Part shown: one piece after another, positions 45,340 through 57,377 of the stretch
How positions within the stretch are numbered: the first letter of the stretch is position 1
Layout: the number at the start of each line of letters is the position of its first letter
Assembly (NCBI RefSeq): GCF_022539505.1
Contig: NC_061508.1
Coordinates: forward strand, 343,369,484-343,433,483
Length of the DNA: 64,000 bases
Source: Lolium rigidum
Lineage: Eukaryota; Streptophyta; Magnoliopsida; Poales; Poaceae
Direction: 5' to 3'
The notes under the pieces: model-generated
The model's input: only the letters and a program-made list of their open reading frames with translations
The model's database searches: none
What the model was told of the DNA's origin: nothing
Translations under genes and position numbers: made by a program

Positions 45340-47130
45340 TCCAAATGACAACAAGAGATATTTAGACGTTGAATTACTATGAATAAATTTGAATTGTTAC
45401 CACACATTTTTTATTCCATATTACCGTTATTTGACTTTAGTTTAATTGTTCTTATCTACTAAAAAACAAAAGCACATGCATGAATTAAAATAGACACATA
45501 CTTCCATGCATGCATACCTTCCACATTTGTGAACTAGTTGCCCACGATGCATGCATGAATCCAACAATCTGCTAGCTACAACACTTTATAAACCAAGCCT
45601 TGCGCTGCATCTGACAACCATCGTTGTTGTGGATATGCTACATGGATATACCAATGACGTGGTCCAGTACCGTAAGCCCATGGTGGCCCATAGATGGTGG
45701 TTGGATATATGGCCAACCCGGATAGTCTAGTTGATGATTGACCACCAAAGATCATAAGCTCTAGCCGAATCCGCCCGACCTAGTTGGTCTAATCTGTACT
45801 CCATAGGTTAACCAAATCCTTACGTGTACGGCAAGATGTACCTAGTTTAGGATAGTGCTAGCAGTAACCGGCATGAACTACTCCTTGTAAACCCTAGATC
45901 CTGGCACCTTTATAAAGATGGATCCCGGGAGCTCTTGAGGCGGAACCAATCCTCTCATTATAATTGTGCACTTGTTGCCCTTATAGTGAATTATAGCAGC
46001 ATGTAGAGTTTCACCACTGTTACGACATCCGAAGCTGGATACTTCGTGTATCACCGTTCTGGTAGCTCCCGGATTTTGCCCACCTATCTCTCTCTCTCTC
46101 TCTCTATTAAATGACAACAAGGGATATTTATAAGTTGAATTAATATGAATAAATTTGAATTATTTGACTTAAGTTTCATTGTTCTTATTTATTAAAAAGC
46201 AAAACCACATGCATGACTTAAAAGAACCACATACTTCCATGCATGCATAACTTGCAGATAGGTGGACCGGATGCCAAGGATGCATGCATGAATCCAACAA
46301 TCGGCTAGCTACAACACTATATACCGATCCTTGTGTGCATCCGACATCTATCGTTGTTGTGGGTATGCTACATGGACATATCAACAACGTGGTCTAATAC
46401 CGGCAAGCCCGGGGTGGCCCATATATGGTGGTTGGGCCTATGGCCCTACCAGGTAGCCCAGTTACTGATTGATCAAGACGGCAAATCCAAGGATCATAAG
46501 CTATAGTTGGATCCGCACCGACCTAGTTGGTCAGATCCGTACTCCATAGGTTAGCCAGATCATTACGTGTACGGCAAGGCACATAGTTTTGGATAGTGCC
46601 AGCGGTAACCAACCTGAACTACTTCTTGTAAACCCTAGATCATGGCAACTTTATAAGCTGGATCCTAGGAGCTCTTGATGCAAAACCAATTCTCTCATTA
46701 TAATCATGCACGTGTTGCTCTTATAGTGAATTATTGCATCATGTAGGGTTTCACCATCGTTGCGAGATCCAAAGCAAGGTAACTCGTGTACTCACCATTC
46801 CATTAGCTCCCCGCCTTTCGACCACCTCCATGTCTCTCAATTAAATGAAAATAAGGGATATTTACACGTTGAGTTACTATGAATAAAGTTGAATTATTTG
46901 ACTTTAGTTTCATTGTTCTTATTCATTAATTAAAAAGCAAAAGCACATGCATGAATTAAAAGAACCACATACTTCCATGCATGTATACCTTGCAGATAGG
47001 TGGACTAGTTGCCAACGGTGCATGCATGAATCCAACAATGCATGCATATGAATCCAACAATCTGCTAGCTATAGCGCTCTATATACCAAGCCTTGCGTGC
47101 ATCCGACAGCCATTGTGTCGTACCTTACAT
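45340..47130. repeat. Diverged tandem repeat: two 750-bp units and a third partial one
   Basis: Unit A (about 45340-46105) and unit B (about 46106-46845) both contain ATGACAAC.AG.GATATTTA, then GCATGCAT, then AATCCAACAATC, then an LTR-like segment from TTGTTGTGG.TATGCTACAT to a GCTCCC..C...CACCT end. Unit C (46846-47130) repeats the first part only and lacks the LTR-like segment. A (TC)n tract at about 46088-46106 closes unit A. The LTR-like segment (about 470 bases, with AAACCCTAGATC and TTTATAA near its middle) therefore entered the ancestral unit before A and B separated. Confidence 0.65.
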
Positions 47131-47709
47131 CTATGTACATACATAAATACGCTAGGAGAATCAAAGAGTGATAGTCTAAACCCTATATTTAAACCAGTGT
47201 TATGGATGCCGGTGCAATTGATGGTGTTCACAAGCGCTAATCCGATTCCTCGGTTGCGTGCATTAGATATGAAGGAGACATTTCTTGCTCTTACTTCTCC
47301 CTCACCAACTCTATACCGGGGAGCTTGATCTAGCTTGTCATAGTTGGGTGGTGCGTCGGTGATGGGCTTGGGACCTGGGGAAACCCTTTTTCGGCGACGA
47401 CGACCACGACACCACAGGTGTTATCGAGGGTAGCGAGGGTTATGTCGGTGACCATGTAGGGGATGGGGGTGGCGATGGCCCATGAAGGTGTTACAATTGG
47501 GTTTTGCATAGGAGAGTTCTGGTCGATCAAGCCACCAGTTACTTTTTTACGTATAGAAGGAATTAACATTACATGGTACAACTATTTTGAGAAAAACGCC
47601 ATAAACTATTTTATTGTTTAAACTTATATATAATCACAAAATAATGCATCATACATCTACGTTTTTACTCTGTACCTATTATATTTTCCTCTTGTTTGAA
47701 TCCTTTCTA
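47131..47709. other. Intergenic before the Stowaway
   Basis: No supported gene; a minus-strand 83-codon frame at 47330-47581 has no motif. Confidence 0.4.
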
Positions 47710-47805
47710 CTACCTCCGTTTTTTTAATCGACGCCCTGACATACATGCATGTAGTACTTGGTAACCGTGACTTCGCGTCGATTATTTCAGTCCGGAGGGA
47801 GGGAG
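47710..47805. mobile_element. Stowaway MITE (96 bp)
   Basis: Flanked by TA on both sides (47708-47709, 47806-47807). Left end CTACCTCCGTTTTTTTAATC, right end (complement) CTCCCTCCCTCCGGACTG; both are followed by AATCGACGC. This is the Tc1/mariner-type Stowaway structure common in grasses. Confidence 0.85.
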
Positions 47806-48041
47806 TATATATCTATTTTGGAAGAACCAATTGAAACCACGAAACAATGACGGTAGTCTTTCTAATTTGGTACATGTGTACGTGGCCATATTGCAAAATC
47901 TAATTTATAAACGTGTGGTGGTAGGCAGCATGTTCAAGTGCTGACGTGAAGCTAGCTAGTTAGCTCCATGCGAGTACCTGATCCAGCGCTAAACAAAGTT
48001 CTTTTTTTTTATTCAAAGGTTAATTTGCTTGTCCAAATTAA

Positions 48042-49216
48042 AGGAGCGTGCTGAGCGTCCCCGGGGGATCAAATCCTCCAATCCCCCGGGTCGGCAGCCA
48101 CACGATGCGAGCGATCCAAACCGTCCAACCCGGGTCAACCGTCCCCACTTAGAAAACAAAACAAAAATCAAAACAACGCCCACAACGGGATCGCGTCTGT
48201 CCTCCCGCAACTCCAGCCAGCTGCCGCCCGCGCCGGCGTCACGTGCACATCCGTAGTCTCCTCGCCGGAGAGCCCTCATCGGAGGCCTGAAAATGGCGCC
48301 GCCGTAGAACCCCGAAGTGTTGTCGCCAGAGAACCTGTCATGGCATCGCCGGTGCGACACCCCTCCTCACCGTCTGTCTCCCCTATCCATGCACACCCGC
48401 GTTGATCCTCCGTTGGCCATGGCCGTCGTCGCAGACCGATGCAGGAGATGGTAGCACCCCCGATAAGCCTTGGTAGCAACACTAGCGGCCGCTGGCAGCA
48501 ACTCGGCCATGCCATGGTAGCAACACCTCTAGCTCCATGTAGCAATGGATGGCGGCCATTTGTAGCAACGCCGGTCTTTTACTGTAGCAAGGCTGGTCTT
48601 TGATTGTAGCAAGGCCGCCCCGCCTTTGGTAGCAACGCGGACCGCAACCTTGTAGCAAGTCCGGCCGCCGTCTGCCATTTGCCGCTGGCAGCAAACCCCT
48701 GCCACCACGGTAGCACCACGTCCCCACGTAGGTAGCAGCCCCGTCGTTCCATCGCAGCAACAAGCAGCTTCATGGCCGCTAACACTGACCTTTGCAGCAG
48801 TGGCAGTCGCCTTGTTGGAGAAGCGCCGTCGTCCTCGCAGCACCACCAAGGTGTGCCATAACCGCATCCTGCAGGAGATCGAATCGAAGAGAGGAGCAGC
48901 GGGAGGCGCGTCGCGGTACAGGAAGGAGCAGACCTAGGGAGGAGACGGGGTGAGGAAGAGATTGGGTGGGCGGCCGTGGCTAGAGGCGGTGGGGCAGATG
49001 CGGGCAGGGAGCGGCGGTCCGGTGGATGGGGGATGACCGAGCGATGGGAGAGAAAAAAACAAAAGGTAAGGGAAAAAACCAGAGCTGGAAGAAGGAAGAA
49101 GATAAAGCAAGGGAAACGGCGTTGTTGTTCTACGCCACGCACGGGGACGCGTGTCACACGGAGGAGCCGGGGGACGCGAACGCGCGATCCCCTGGATGAA
49201 GGCAACAAGCATTTTC
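48042..49216. mobile_element. Non-autonomous Mutator-like element B (1175 bp)
   Basis: Exact 9-base duplication CCAAATTAA (48033-48041 and 49217-49225). Left end AGGAGCGTGCTGAGCGTCCC continues CGGGGGATC; the right end (complement) starts GAAAATGCTTGTTGCC and has AGGGGATC. The left end resembles the complement of element A's right end (GGCTGGGCGTCCCCCGGGGATC), and the lengths are 1175 and 1177. The interior has a GC-rich part and an array of TAGCAA/GCAGCAA motifs at 48470-48810 (about fifteen copies), the counterpart of the TTGCTAC repeats in element A. No transposase. Confidence 0.85.
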
Positions 49217-49439
49217 CCAAATTAAATGTGCTGCCTCATTGTAATCGAGCATATAAAATGTCTTCTATTTTTTGGACTTGCTAGCTAGCCCTGCTGAGAT
49301 CGACCCATCTCACCAGTCACCACTCGAAGAAAAAAAGAAGAAAAGAAGCGGATGGATCAAACCACGCGTACGCAATTAAGCATGAGCTCACCTTTTCCCG
49401 CGCTGGAGTTTGCCAAACGATTTTGGATTTTGGCCCAGC

Positions 49440-50200
49440 GGAGTGAGACAAAAGTTTGAGCCCAACAAAACTTGACGAAATTTCGCAGCCCGATCGCAGA
49501 CCACCTCCTCCCAGCGCCGCCTCCCTCTGCTACCCAAAAAAAAATCCCCTTTTCGCCCCCTCCGGCGCTGGCAGATTCCGGCCAACTCCGGCGAGTCTCT
49601 GCCCCGGCGACCAACCGCCCCGACACCCCCTCCTACTCCTCTCTCTACCCCACAACGTGAACAACCAAATTGGAGCCCCAACCACAAACCCTAGCTCACA
49701 TCCTGGCTGTACATTTTTAGGAGCAGGACATCAAGCTTCGATCTTGGCGTCCATGGCGGCGCCGCGCGAGAGCGGGGGGTGGTGACGCGGCTCGGAGACC
49801 GGCTGGAACACGCGTAGCCGATGTTGCCGGCCAACAAGCAAGCCGACCGCACCGACGCCGGCGGCCTGGACCGTCGGAATGCGCGTCCGGCGCCGCGGCC
49901 GGTCATCTTCCTCCTCGTCGTTCCCCATCCCTAGGACGGCCCTGACCGAGACCTCGCGTCCGTTGGTAGCAGCACCTGCACGGGTGCGACCTGCTGTGGG
50001 AGACGGAGAGGTCAGGGGGAGGAGCGGCGTGCTTTTGCCGGCGCCGACGACCAGCGCCGCCGCCACGGCGTGCGCACTGCTGCTCGGGCATAGTGCCGTG
50101 CGAGCACCCCTGCTCCGGCCTAGGTGCAGGCCGACCCAAGGAAGCTAGCTGTCGCCTGTCTTCATGGTATGAATCCTTCGGTTCAAGGTCTAACATTCAG
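49440..50200 (+). other. GC-rich gene-start-like region without a continuous frame
   Basis: Has an ACAAACCCTAG-type leader and a possible start ATGGCGGCGCCGCGCGAGAG at 49753 that stops after ten codons. Good coding composition continues to 50150, but in shifting frames (for example 49879-50148). It looks like a decayed first exon of a host gene. A further exon-like piece follows at about 50845-51000 (frame 50846-51037). No family is recognised. Confidence 0.3.
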
Positions 50201-52559
50201 AGCTCCTGTTAGATTTTCTTTGCCACGAATGTAATGGTTACGAGCTTTGTTTGGAATAGATAGTCATGTCCTACATGTCGTTTTATTCATCTACCATCTG
50301 CATATACTAGTACAGCTGCCCGTTACTATACTGCAATGTAATCTGAAACTTCTGAATGTATATAGTCTGCATTTATTTTCTGAAAATTAACCGATGCTTA
50401 AGGTCCAGGATAACTGAAACCTGTGAGTGCATGTTGTCTGATAACATAGTAAAACTGAAGATTGGTGATCATTCTCTTAATTCCACCATCTGGTTTGTAA
50501 AGGAGACTGAGCTGCTAGGAATTTTTGGTGTTAGTCCTTATCTGCAACTAATTAGTAGTTAAAATATCAGGATTCAGGAGTAGCTACAAGTGTGTGGCAA
50601 TACTAGTACATGCACTAGCTGTTCTCTACCTTGCTTTACTAATTAATCAGATCAGATAAACATGCTTGGCCAAGCTTAATTTCTTTAACCTATAATGTTT
50701 GCTGTAGAAATACTTGACCAAGCTTTTTTATTTTTTCACATATGCTGCCACAGATTGAGATGTATGTTCATTTTTCTTCAATTCAATTAGCCAAAGCTTA
50801 TTTATCCTGAACTGACGAAGGTAGCCTTAATTGTACATGTAGGTTATGATCCAATTTGACATGAAGGCATCGAGCTGGGTCGACGTTAGACGGATTCAAG
50901 GCTGCCCGCTGTTTAGGATCGACAGCTTTGTGTTGGTTTGCTCTGTCCTCTTCTTCATGTTCTACTGTATTATTACGACAATGGTATTCAGTTCTAGCAA
51001 TAAAACTCACATGCTGATGGTTGGTATTAGAAGTTAAAGAAACTGTATTGTTGTTAATAATCTGGTGATGATTACATGTCCAGGAGCTCTATGCTGCCGC
51101 AGGGATCTCGATGCCGCTGTCCAGGCCCTCGTCAACTTCACCCCCCCCCCCCACAAAGGTTGAATTTCTTTCTTTGGTCGCCTGGAATACATTGCTTCCA
51201 TGCTGTGCAGTAGTGTTCTATGTGCTGTGTTTTGGGTCATGGCCTTTGTGCCACGGCCTTGCCTGCGTCTTGTGCTAGCCATGCACGATACTTCAATGTT
51301 CTATGGTAGGTGGTGTTTGCTATTTGGTAGTATCATTTGCATGTTCTGTGGTAATAACTGCTGCCCCATATTGGTCTGTGGCTATGATGGCAAAATTTTC
51401 TACTCTTGCTGATTCACCTTTAGTTAATAAATTAGCTTAACTATGTCTTTTTTTCTCTTATAGAAATCTCCCTGCTTTATCTGGTTGTTCAGTTTGGACA
51501 GTCTTGAAACCATTTCTGCTTTGGTATGTGCTAGCCGTTTTTGCTCCACTTGGGCTAATTGTGTGGGTAGAATCTTGGCTTAACCTGGAAAAGGGGAGTT
51601 AGGAGATTAAACAAGAATTTTATTTAACGTGGCTTAACCTGGAGATTGAGTTGGTGTTATCTTTGAATAGTGTTTTGTTAATGCCATGGCTTGTTGCACT
51701 TGGAGTAGATATGTACTTGAATGTTCAAACCTGGATTGGCTCTTTTGTGATTGAAAAAACATGATGCAAGCCCTATTGTGTTTGAAAAATAAGTAATGAA
51801 CAAGCGTGTACATAGTCCACTTTTACTAGTCTCGGGCATAGGTTTGCTGATATATAAATTTTTGTTTGATAAACTGCTATCCATTTTCTTAGGTTTGATG
51901 ATGACTTGGACCATATAATTTTTGCGTGGTGGCTTCGTCCGGATCGTGGAGCGGCCGGATCGAGCTGGGTGAAGGGAGCTCCGCCACCGAGTCAAGGCTG
52001 GAGTTGGCTGAGTGTACGAACGAGGGAACATACCTATGTGCTCCATAGCACTACTTTATTGATTCGAATCATGCATAATCACGGATTATTAAAAGGACTT
52101 GCGAACGTACCTATGTGCTCGTAGGAGGCGTTACGGTCGAAGCGCCGGACAAGTCAATTAAAAGCGTTTCGGTCCCGGCTGCATCCGAGTCGTGTTGCTG
52201 CGCGCATCCGGATTGGACGGGTGGCGCAGTGTTGGGTGTGCCATCTGCGCCTGGTGCGACGCGGAAGCAAGTCCCCGCTGGAGGAAAGCTTTTGACTGAT
52301 GCACGTAGTCAAAAGGGTGGGGCGTGGTGTGGCATTTTTGGCGTCAAAGCCGTCGCCATCCACGTCCGCTATCTCAAGCCGGTCGGTTCCGTTTTGTGAA
52401 TACTGTCTAGCATGCATGGTGGCCGTCCATCTCCGCTGGCCGGCCATGGCCATGCCATGTGGGATCCCAGCTCCAGGCGAGTATTCCCGGCCATGTGACT
52501 CTCGTTCCAAGCCAAATTTACATGGTGCGTTGCTACTTGCCAGAGCCCAGATTGGCAAC
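50201..52559. other. Intron-like and intergenic sequence
   Basis: Mostly AT-rich with short frames. A run of ten C lies at 51141-51150. No supported gene. Confidence 0.35.
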
Positions 52560-52730
52560 GCGGAGTGTGCAGTCACCGTGACGCGCCTTGCTCTGTTTGT
52601 TCTTGCGAGCGAGTGATCTGACATTGCCGTGGCCGAGCGACGGGTGAATGATCTCCATCACATGTGTGCAGTGGGGCTTTGGCCGCAAAACGGCAACGAT
52701 TTCCACGGCATGATGAGACGAGGCGGGATC
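52560..52730. repeat. Diverged third copy of the gene-downstream region
   Basis: CTCTGTTTGTTC, then TGACATTGCCGTGGC, then TGTGTGC and CGGCAACGA occur in the same order and spacing as in 10750-10850 and 59105-59215, the regions between the membrane-protein gene and the Harbinger element. The gene body itself is not detectable upstream here. Confidence 0.5.
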
Positions 52731-53618
52731 CAGGGGCCGAGATCGGCAACATATGGGAGCCACCTGGGGGCTCCGCCGCTCCGCACGGCGTCGCGCACTG
52801 GTGTTTGGGCAGAGGAAATTGATCGGCGGTGTCACACGAACCTTCCTAACCTGCATCCCGTGACCACCATGTCGATTGCGATACGGAGGGCCTGGCCGCC
52901 GACGTCCGGCCGGGACAACACAACCTTGCATTTCGAATTTAGATTACTGTCCCCCGTGTTATTTCAGAACTACCCTTTGAGGGGTTATCTCGGCCTTCGA
53001 GAAGAATGAACAACTTTCTTACATCCAAAAAAGGCACAAGAATATGTGCTCTCGTAGGTTGGATTTGTAGGAGTGAAGGTGTCTCTAAAGAGACGATTCT
53101 GGCTAGCTTCTTGATTACGCTTGATATTGATCATGCCTGGCCCCGTTGAGCCTCTTAACTGTGGCTCTTGTTGTGCTCATGGATGAGGGCTGCTGCGAGC
53201 AACATCGATTCAGTATCACAGTTGAAGTCATCGTTTGTCGATGTGTGGACGATGTTTTTATTGAAATAGTCGATCGAGCTACTAGGTCTGTGGTCTGCCT
53301 ACGTAGAACATGAGACAAATGGTCATATAATTGTTAGTAGTCAATATGTATATATATGCCGTCGAAAATGACTAATGGCCAAGTTTTATACATCAATTTA
53401 CGGACAGACAAATGGCTGAACAGGTCTTGGACGCCGCTGTTAGTTGGCGGGTTCGAGGTAACATACAACAAATTGGACATGTCAAAACGGCAGCAAGCGC
53501 CCGCATCGATGCGAGCAAGAGGACTGGCCTCCGGCGAATAGCAGACAAATTAGACGGTACCAACAATGTCGAGGAGTGGGGAAGGATACAACGGCGCGGT
53601 AAGGTTGTGGCGTAGAGG
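52731..53618. other. Intergenic, nothing recognised
   Basis: Plus-strand frames at 52629-53009 and 53356-53541 show no motif. Confidence 0.35.
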
Positions 53619-53818
53619 TACACCTGGGCAAAACTCGGGATAGGCCGAGTTTCGGGCCAGGCCCGAAAAAGCCCGAAGCTACAAAGTCAAGCCAAGCCTA
53701 GCCCGGTCCGACTATCGGGCTTATAAATCAGGCCCAAGCCCGGCCCGGACCGAACCAGTCTAGAATTTTCGGACCGGTCCGGTCGTGTCATCTAGGCCGG
53801 GCTACCCATGTCCAGCTG
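53619..53818. mobile_element. hAT-like MITE, GGCCCG-rich, second copy
   Basis: Same CCCGGCCCG-rich composition as the element at 40020-40358. Left end TACACCTGGGCA, right end (complement) with ACATGGGTAG. The flanks CGTAGAGG and CGCAGAGG match at seven of eight positions. Boundaries are less certain than for the first copy. Confidence 0.55.
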
Positions 53819-54128
53819 AGCGCAGAGGGAGGTACAAAATTTTGGTGTCGAGTGGCTTCTGTGTCACTGGTGGGTGGCCCTAGGGGGAACAAGAAAAGGA
53901 CGCTTGGACGTGGACGTGGGCGCTGTCCGCGCATGCATATTCAAAGCCCAAATTTAGGTTAGGAATGAGTCAGTCTTCTTAGTTCCTCTTCGTCTTGCAG
54001 CTGGGATGGGGTTTTCATGTCTCCTGTCCGCACGTACCAAAATGGACAACCTTGGTTACTTTGCGTCGGCAACATGTAATATGGATCTATTTGAGGGTAT
54101 ATTTATTACATCTCACAGAAAAATATTG

Positions 54129-54252
54129 CTCCCTCCGTCCAATAAAGGGTATCAAAGATTTGTTAAAATTTGAAATAAACCAATATACTAAAAAGAGTTT
54201 AGATACATCTAAATTTAAATAAAGTTAGACACCCTTTTATAGATGGAGCTAG
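54129..54252. mobile_element. Stowaway-like MITE
   Basis: Left CTCCCTCCGTCCAATAAAGG, right (complement) CTAGCTCCATCTATAAAAGG, both continuing GT.TC. Length about 124 bp, typical of Stowaway. A TA follows on the right; the left flank has mutated to TG. Confidence 0.7.
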
Positions 54253-54504
54253 TATTTTAAAGAGAATTAATATGATCGGTTTTCTTTCATTCTACTTGGA
54301 CACTCGAGGCCTCGTATCACCTTCTTGTCCTTTTCTAAGTTTTATGAAATTTATACGCAATAATATGAATAATTACAGTACTGAACCGATGGATTCACCA
54401 TAAAGTATATGTTTTTAACGTGTTTGTTTAATATTGTACATGTAGATATTTTGTCTTAAATAATCGAAATTAATAAAATTAGACTTTTGCCTAATCTTTG
54501 AACG

Positions 54505-54530
54505 ACTTACATTTTGAAACGAAGGGAGTA
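54505..54530. mobile_element. Stowaway end fragment
   Basis: ACATTTTGAAACGAAGGGAG followed by TA is a typical right terminus of a Stowaway/mariner MITE. A matching left terminus was not found, so this may be a remnant. Confidence 0.4.
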
Positions 54531-54547
54531 CAAGTTTACACTCATTT

Positions 54548-55258
54548 TTTTTTTTGGAGCAAACGCCAGGAGCTCTGGCTATTCATTTAGGAAGAAAGGA
54601 AAATGATCCAGTTTATGAGGAAAACTGGATCGAAAACCATACATACTTAAGTACCTCCGACATGCGGACTACTCACAAAGTCTAAAACAACAACACAACA
54701 AGATCGAACAACTTGTCGACGACAAAATGCTACATATACGACAAAATGACACGAAGGTTGCATGAAGTGCATCCATCATGTAATCTCAACCGCCTTCTTC
54801 TTGGCGCCGACCTTGTTGCCCTTGGCCTTTTTCACCTTCTCCACATTCTTCACAAGGGAGCCAAACATCGTGATGGAACGAGGTGACAAAGGGGTCTTAA
54901 ACTTGTTAATGTAGGCAGCAAGGGCGTTGTCATCGAACTCAGCGTTCTCTTTCAAGATGCCCAAAACACGCGCAAGCAACTCCTGAGATGTAACATCCTT
55001 CCGCAATTGCTTCTGCTTCTCGATGCGACCACTCCGACGAGGCGTGGTGGCCACCTCCTTAGGAGCACGGGGTCGCCTAGAGGGCGGCGAAGCAAGGATA
55101 GGCGGAGGCACATGTCGAAAAACCGAAGACAAGAAAGCATTGAGCTTGACAGTAGCGGGATCCCCGGGATCAACTTGGATGTCCTCCGCAGGCACGGTTT
55201 CTGGAACAACGACGCAGGCAGCAGGGATCTCCTCCAAAGGCTCACGCAAGGGACAAGG
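54548..55258 (-). mobile_element. 5'-truncated LINE with ORF1 C terminus
   Basis: Minus-strand retroelement ending in a poly(A) tail (T run 54548-54558 on the plus strand), with a 3' untranslated region of about 215 bases. The upstream boundary near 55258 is where similarity to the tandem units' context begins. Truncation at the 5' side is the normal result of incomplete LINE reverse transcription. Confidence 0.65.
54776..55249 (-). pseudogene. LINE ORF1 (gag-like) C-terminal fragment
   Basis: 157-aa frame without the N-terminal part. It has a basic RRSGRIEKQKQ segment, then an Ala/Leu-rich helical region (LLARVLGILKENAEFDDNAL), then a Lys-rich C terminus (KKAKGNKVGAKKK). This resembles the end of the ORF1 protein of grass LINEs, which binds the element's RNA. 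The assignment rests on the poly(A)-tailed context and this layout. Confidence 0.5.
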
Positions 55259-55315
55259 TGACTAAAAAATATTTTACTAAACAAGGAAACTGCAAATTAG
55301 CACAAATGCGTATAT

Positions 55316-57231
55316 GTAATAATGCCTAGGGGAGCTCTTCTATTCCATTGGATAATAAAGAGTTTATGAGAGTAACTCTTCCTCCAATTACCAGCATTTT
55401 TCCTTGCAAGACCCAATTTGTTCCTTATTTTTCCTTTAGCAGGATCCTAATCCGAATTATTTAATTTTTTTTCTGTTGATGGGGACACCCAGATATTTCA
55501 TGCGTAGTGAGCCAGACTTATTGGTAAAGATTCTTTCAAAGCTACTCTCTCTCTCTCTCTCTCTCTCTAAAGCATATCATAGTCAGTAAATGCCACTTTC
55601 ATGAAAATTAATTTTCAACATTTGTTCAAACAAACATAAGATGACTTTCAGATTTCTAGCCTGCTCCAGAACAATTTTAAATAAGCACAAATGTGTGTTT
55701 ATGTAACGCCTAGGCGTCTCTTCTATTCCATTGGACACTCAAGTCGGCCACAAATCCCAAAGCCTCCAGCTTCCTCTGCCTTGCTTGAGCAGTCGAGCTC
55801 CCCTTTTCAAAATATATGTAAGATGAATTTCAAAATAGAGGGAGCATATGCTCCCATGTTCGAAAACACCACTCCCAGATATTTGACCCAAACAATCTTT
55901 TTCCACGTTCCATCTTCATTAAAAAGTTTCCATGACCATTTTAAAAGTAATGCAAAGTTCATAATTTTCTTGGTCTTTTGGCATGCACAGTGTCTGCCAA
56001 TTCATCAGATGGTATTTTTTCTTGTCTTTTCCTTCATCCGAGAGGAATCTATTCTTAATTTTGTCTAATTTTTCTTTTGTCCCTTTATGTATTCTATAGA
56101 AGAAAAGCATGTACAAAGGAACACTGGATAATAAAGAGTTTATCAGAGTAACTCTTCCTCCCATTAGAAGCATTTTCCCTTGCCAGCCCAATATGTTCCT
56201 CATTTTCCTTCAGTAGGATCCTAATCAGTAATTAATCTTTTTCTGTGGATGGACACACCCAAATATTTCATGGGTAGTGAGCTAGATTTGCAGGTAAAGA
56301 TTCTTTCAGCGCTACTCTATCTCTCTCTCTCTCCCTAAAGCATCTCCTAGACAGTAAATGTTATTTATATGAAAATTAATTTTTAAACCTAACATTTGTT
56401 CAAACAAACATAAGATGACTTTCAGATTTCTAGCCTGCTCCAGAACAATTTTAAATAAGCACAAATGTGTGTTTATGTAACGCCTAGGCGTCTCTTCTAT
56501 TCCATTGGACACTCAAGTCGGCCACAAATCCCAAAGCCTCCAGCTTCCTCTGCCTTGCTTGAGCAGTCGAGCTCCCCTTTTCAAAATATATGTAAGATGA
56601 ATTTCAAAATAGAGGGAGCATATGCTCCCATGTTCGAAAACACCACTCCCAGATATTTGACCCAAACAATCTTTTTCCACGTTCCATCTTCATTAAAAAG
56701 TTTCCATGACCATTTTAAAAGTAATGCAAAGTTCATAATTTTCTTGGTCTTTTGGCATGCACGAGTGTCTGCCAATTCATCAGATGGTATTTTTTCTTGT
56801 CTTTTCCTTCATCCGAGAGGAATCTATTCTTAATTTTGTCTAATTTTTCTTTTGTCCCTTTATGTATTCTATAGAAGAAAAGCATGTACAAAGGAACACT
56901 GGATAATAAAGAGTTTATCAGAGTAACTCTTCCTCCCATTAGAAGCATTTTCCCTTGCCAGCCCAATATGTTCCTCATTTTCCTTCAGTAGGATCCTAAT
57001 CAGTAATTAATCTTTTTCTGTGGATGGACACACCCAAATATTTCATGGGTAGTGAGCTAGATTTGCAGGTAAAGATTCTTTCAGCGCTACTCTATCTCTC
57101 TCTCTCCCTAAAGCATCTCCTAGACAGTAAATGTTATTTATATGAAAATTAATTTTTAAACCTAACATTTGTTCAAACAAACATAAGATGACTTTCAGAT
57201 TTCTAGCCTGCTCCAGAACAATTTTAAATAA
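55316..57231. repeat. Three tandem promoter-plus-LINE units upstream of gene copy 2
   Basis: Two full units (55685-56458 and 56459-57231; periods 774 and 773) are almost identical. A shorter first unit (about 55316-55684) lacks an internal part. Each full unit begins with the gene's own 5' sequence (TGTTTATGTAACGCCTAGGC through CAGTCGAGCTCCCCTTTTC) joined to LINE fragments. The third occurrence of the 5' sequence, at 57232, runs into the real gene. The LINE parts, on the minus strand, keep reverse-transcriptase-like segments (GGRVTLINSLLSSVPLYM, FEQMLGLKINFHINNIYC). A (TC)n tract of variable length marks each unit. Confidence 0.85.
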
Positions 57232-57377
57232 GCACAAATGTGTGTTTATGTAACGCCTAGGCGTCTCTTCTATTCCATTGGACACTCAAGTCGGCCACAA
57301 ATCCCAAAGCTTCCAGCTTCCTCTGCCTTGCTTGAGCAGTCGAGCTCCCCTTTTCAGCTCAGCAAGAGCAATCATCC

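Noticed and set aside
51141..51150. C homopolymer as a functional signal
   Set aside because: A short isolated run without context; more likely slippage.
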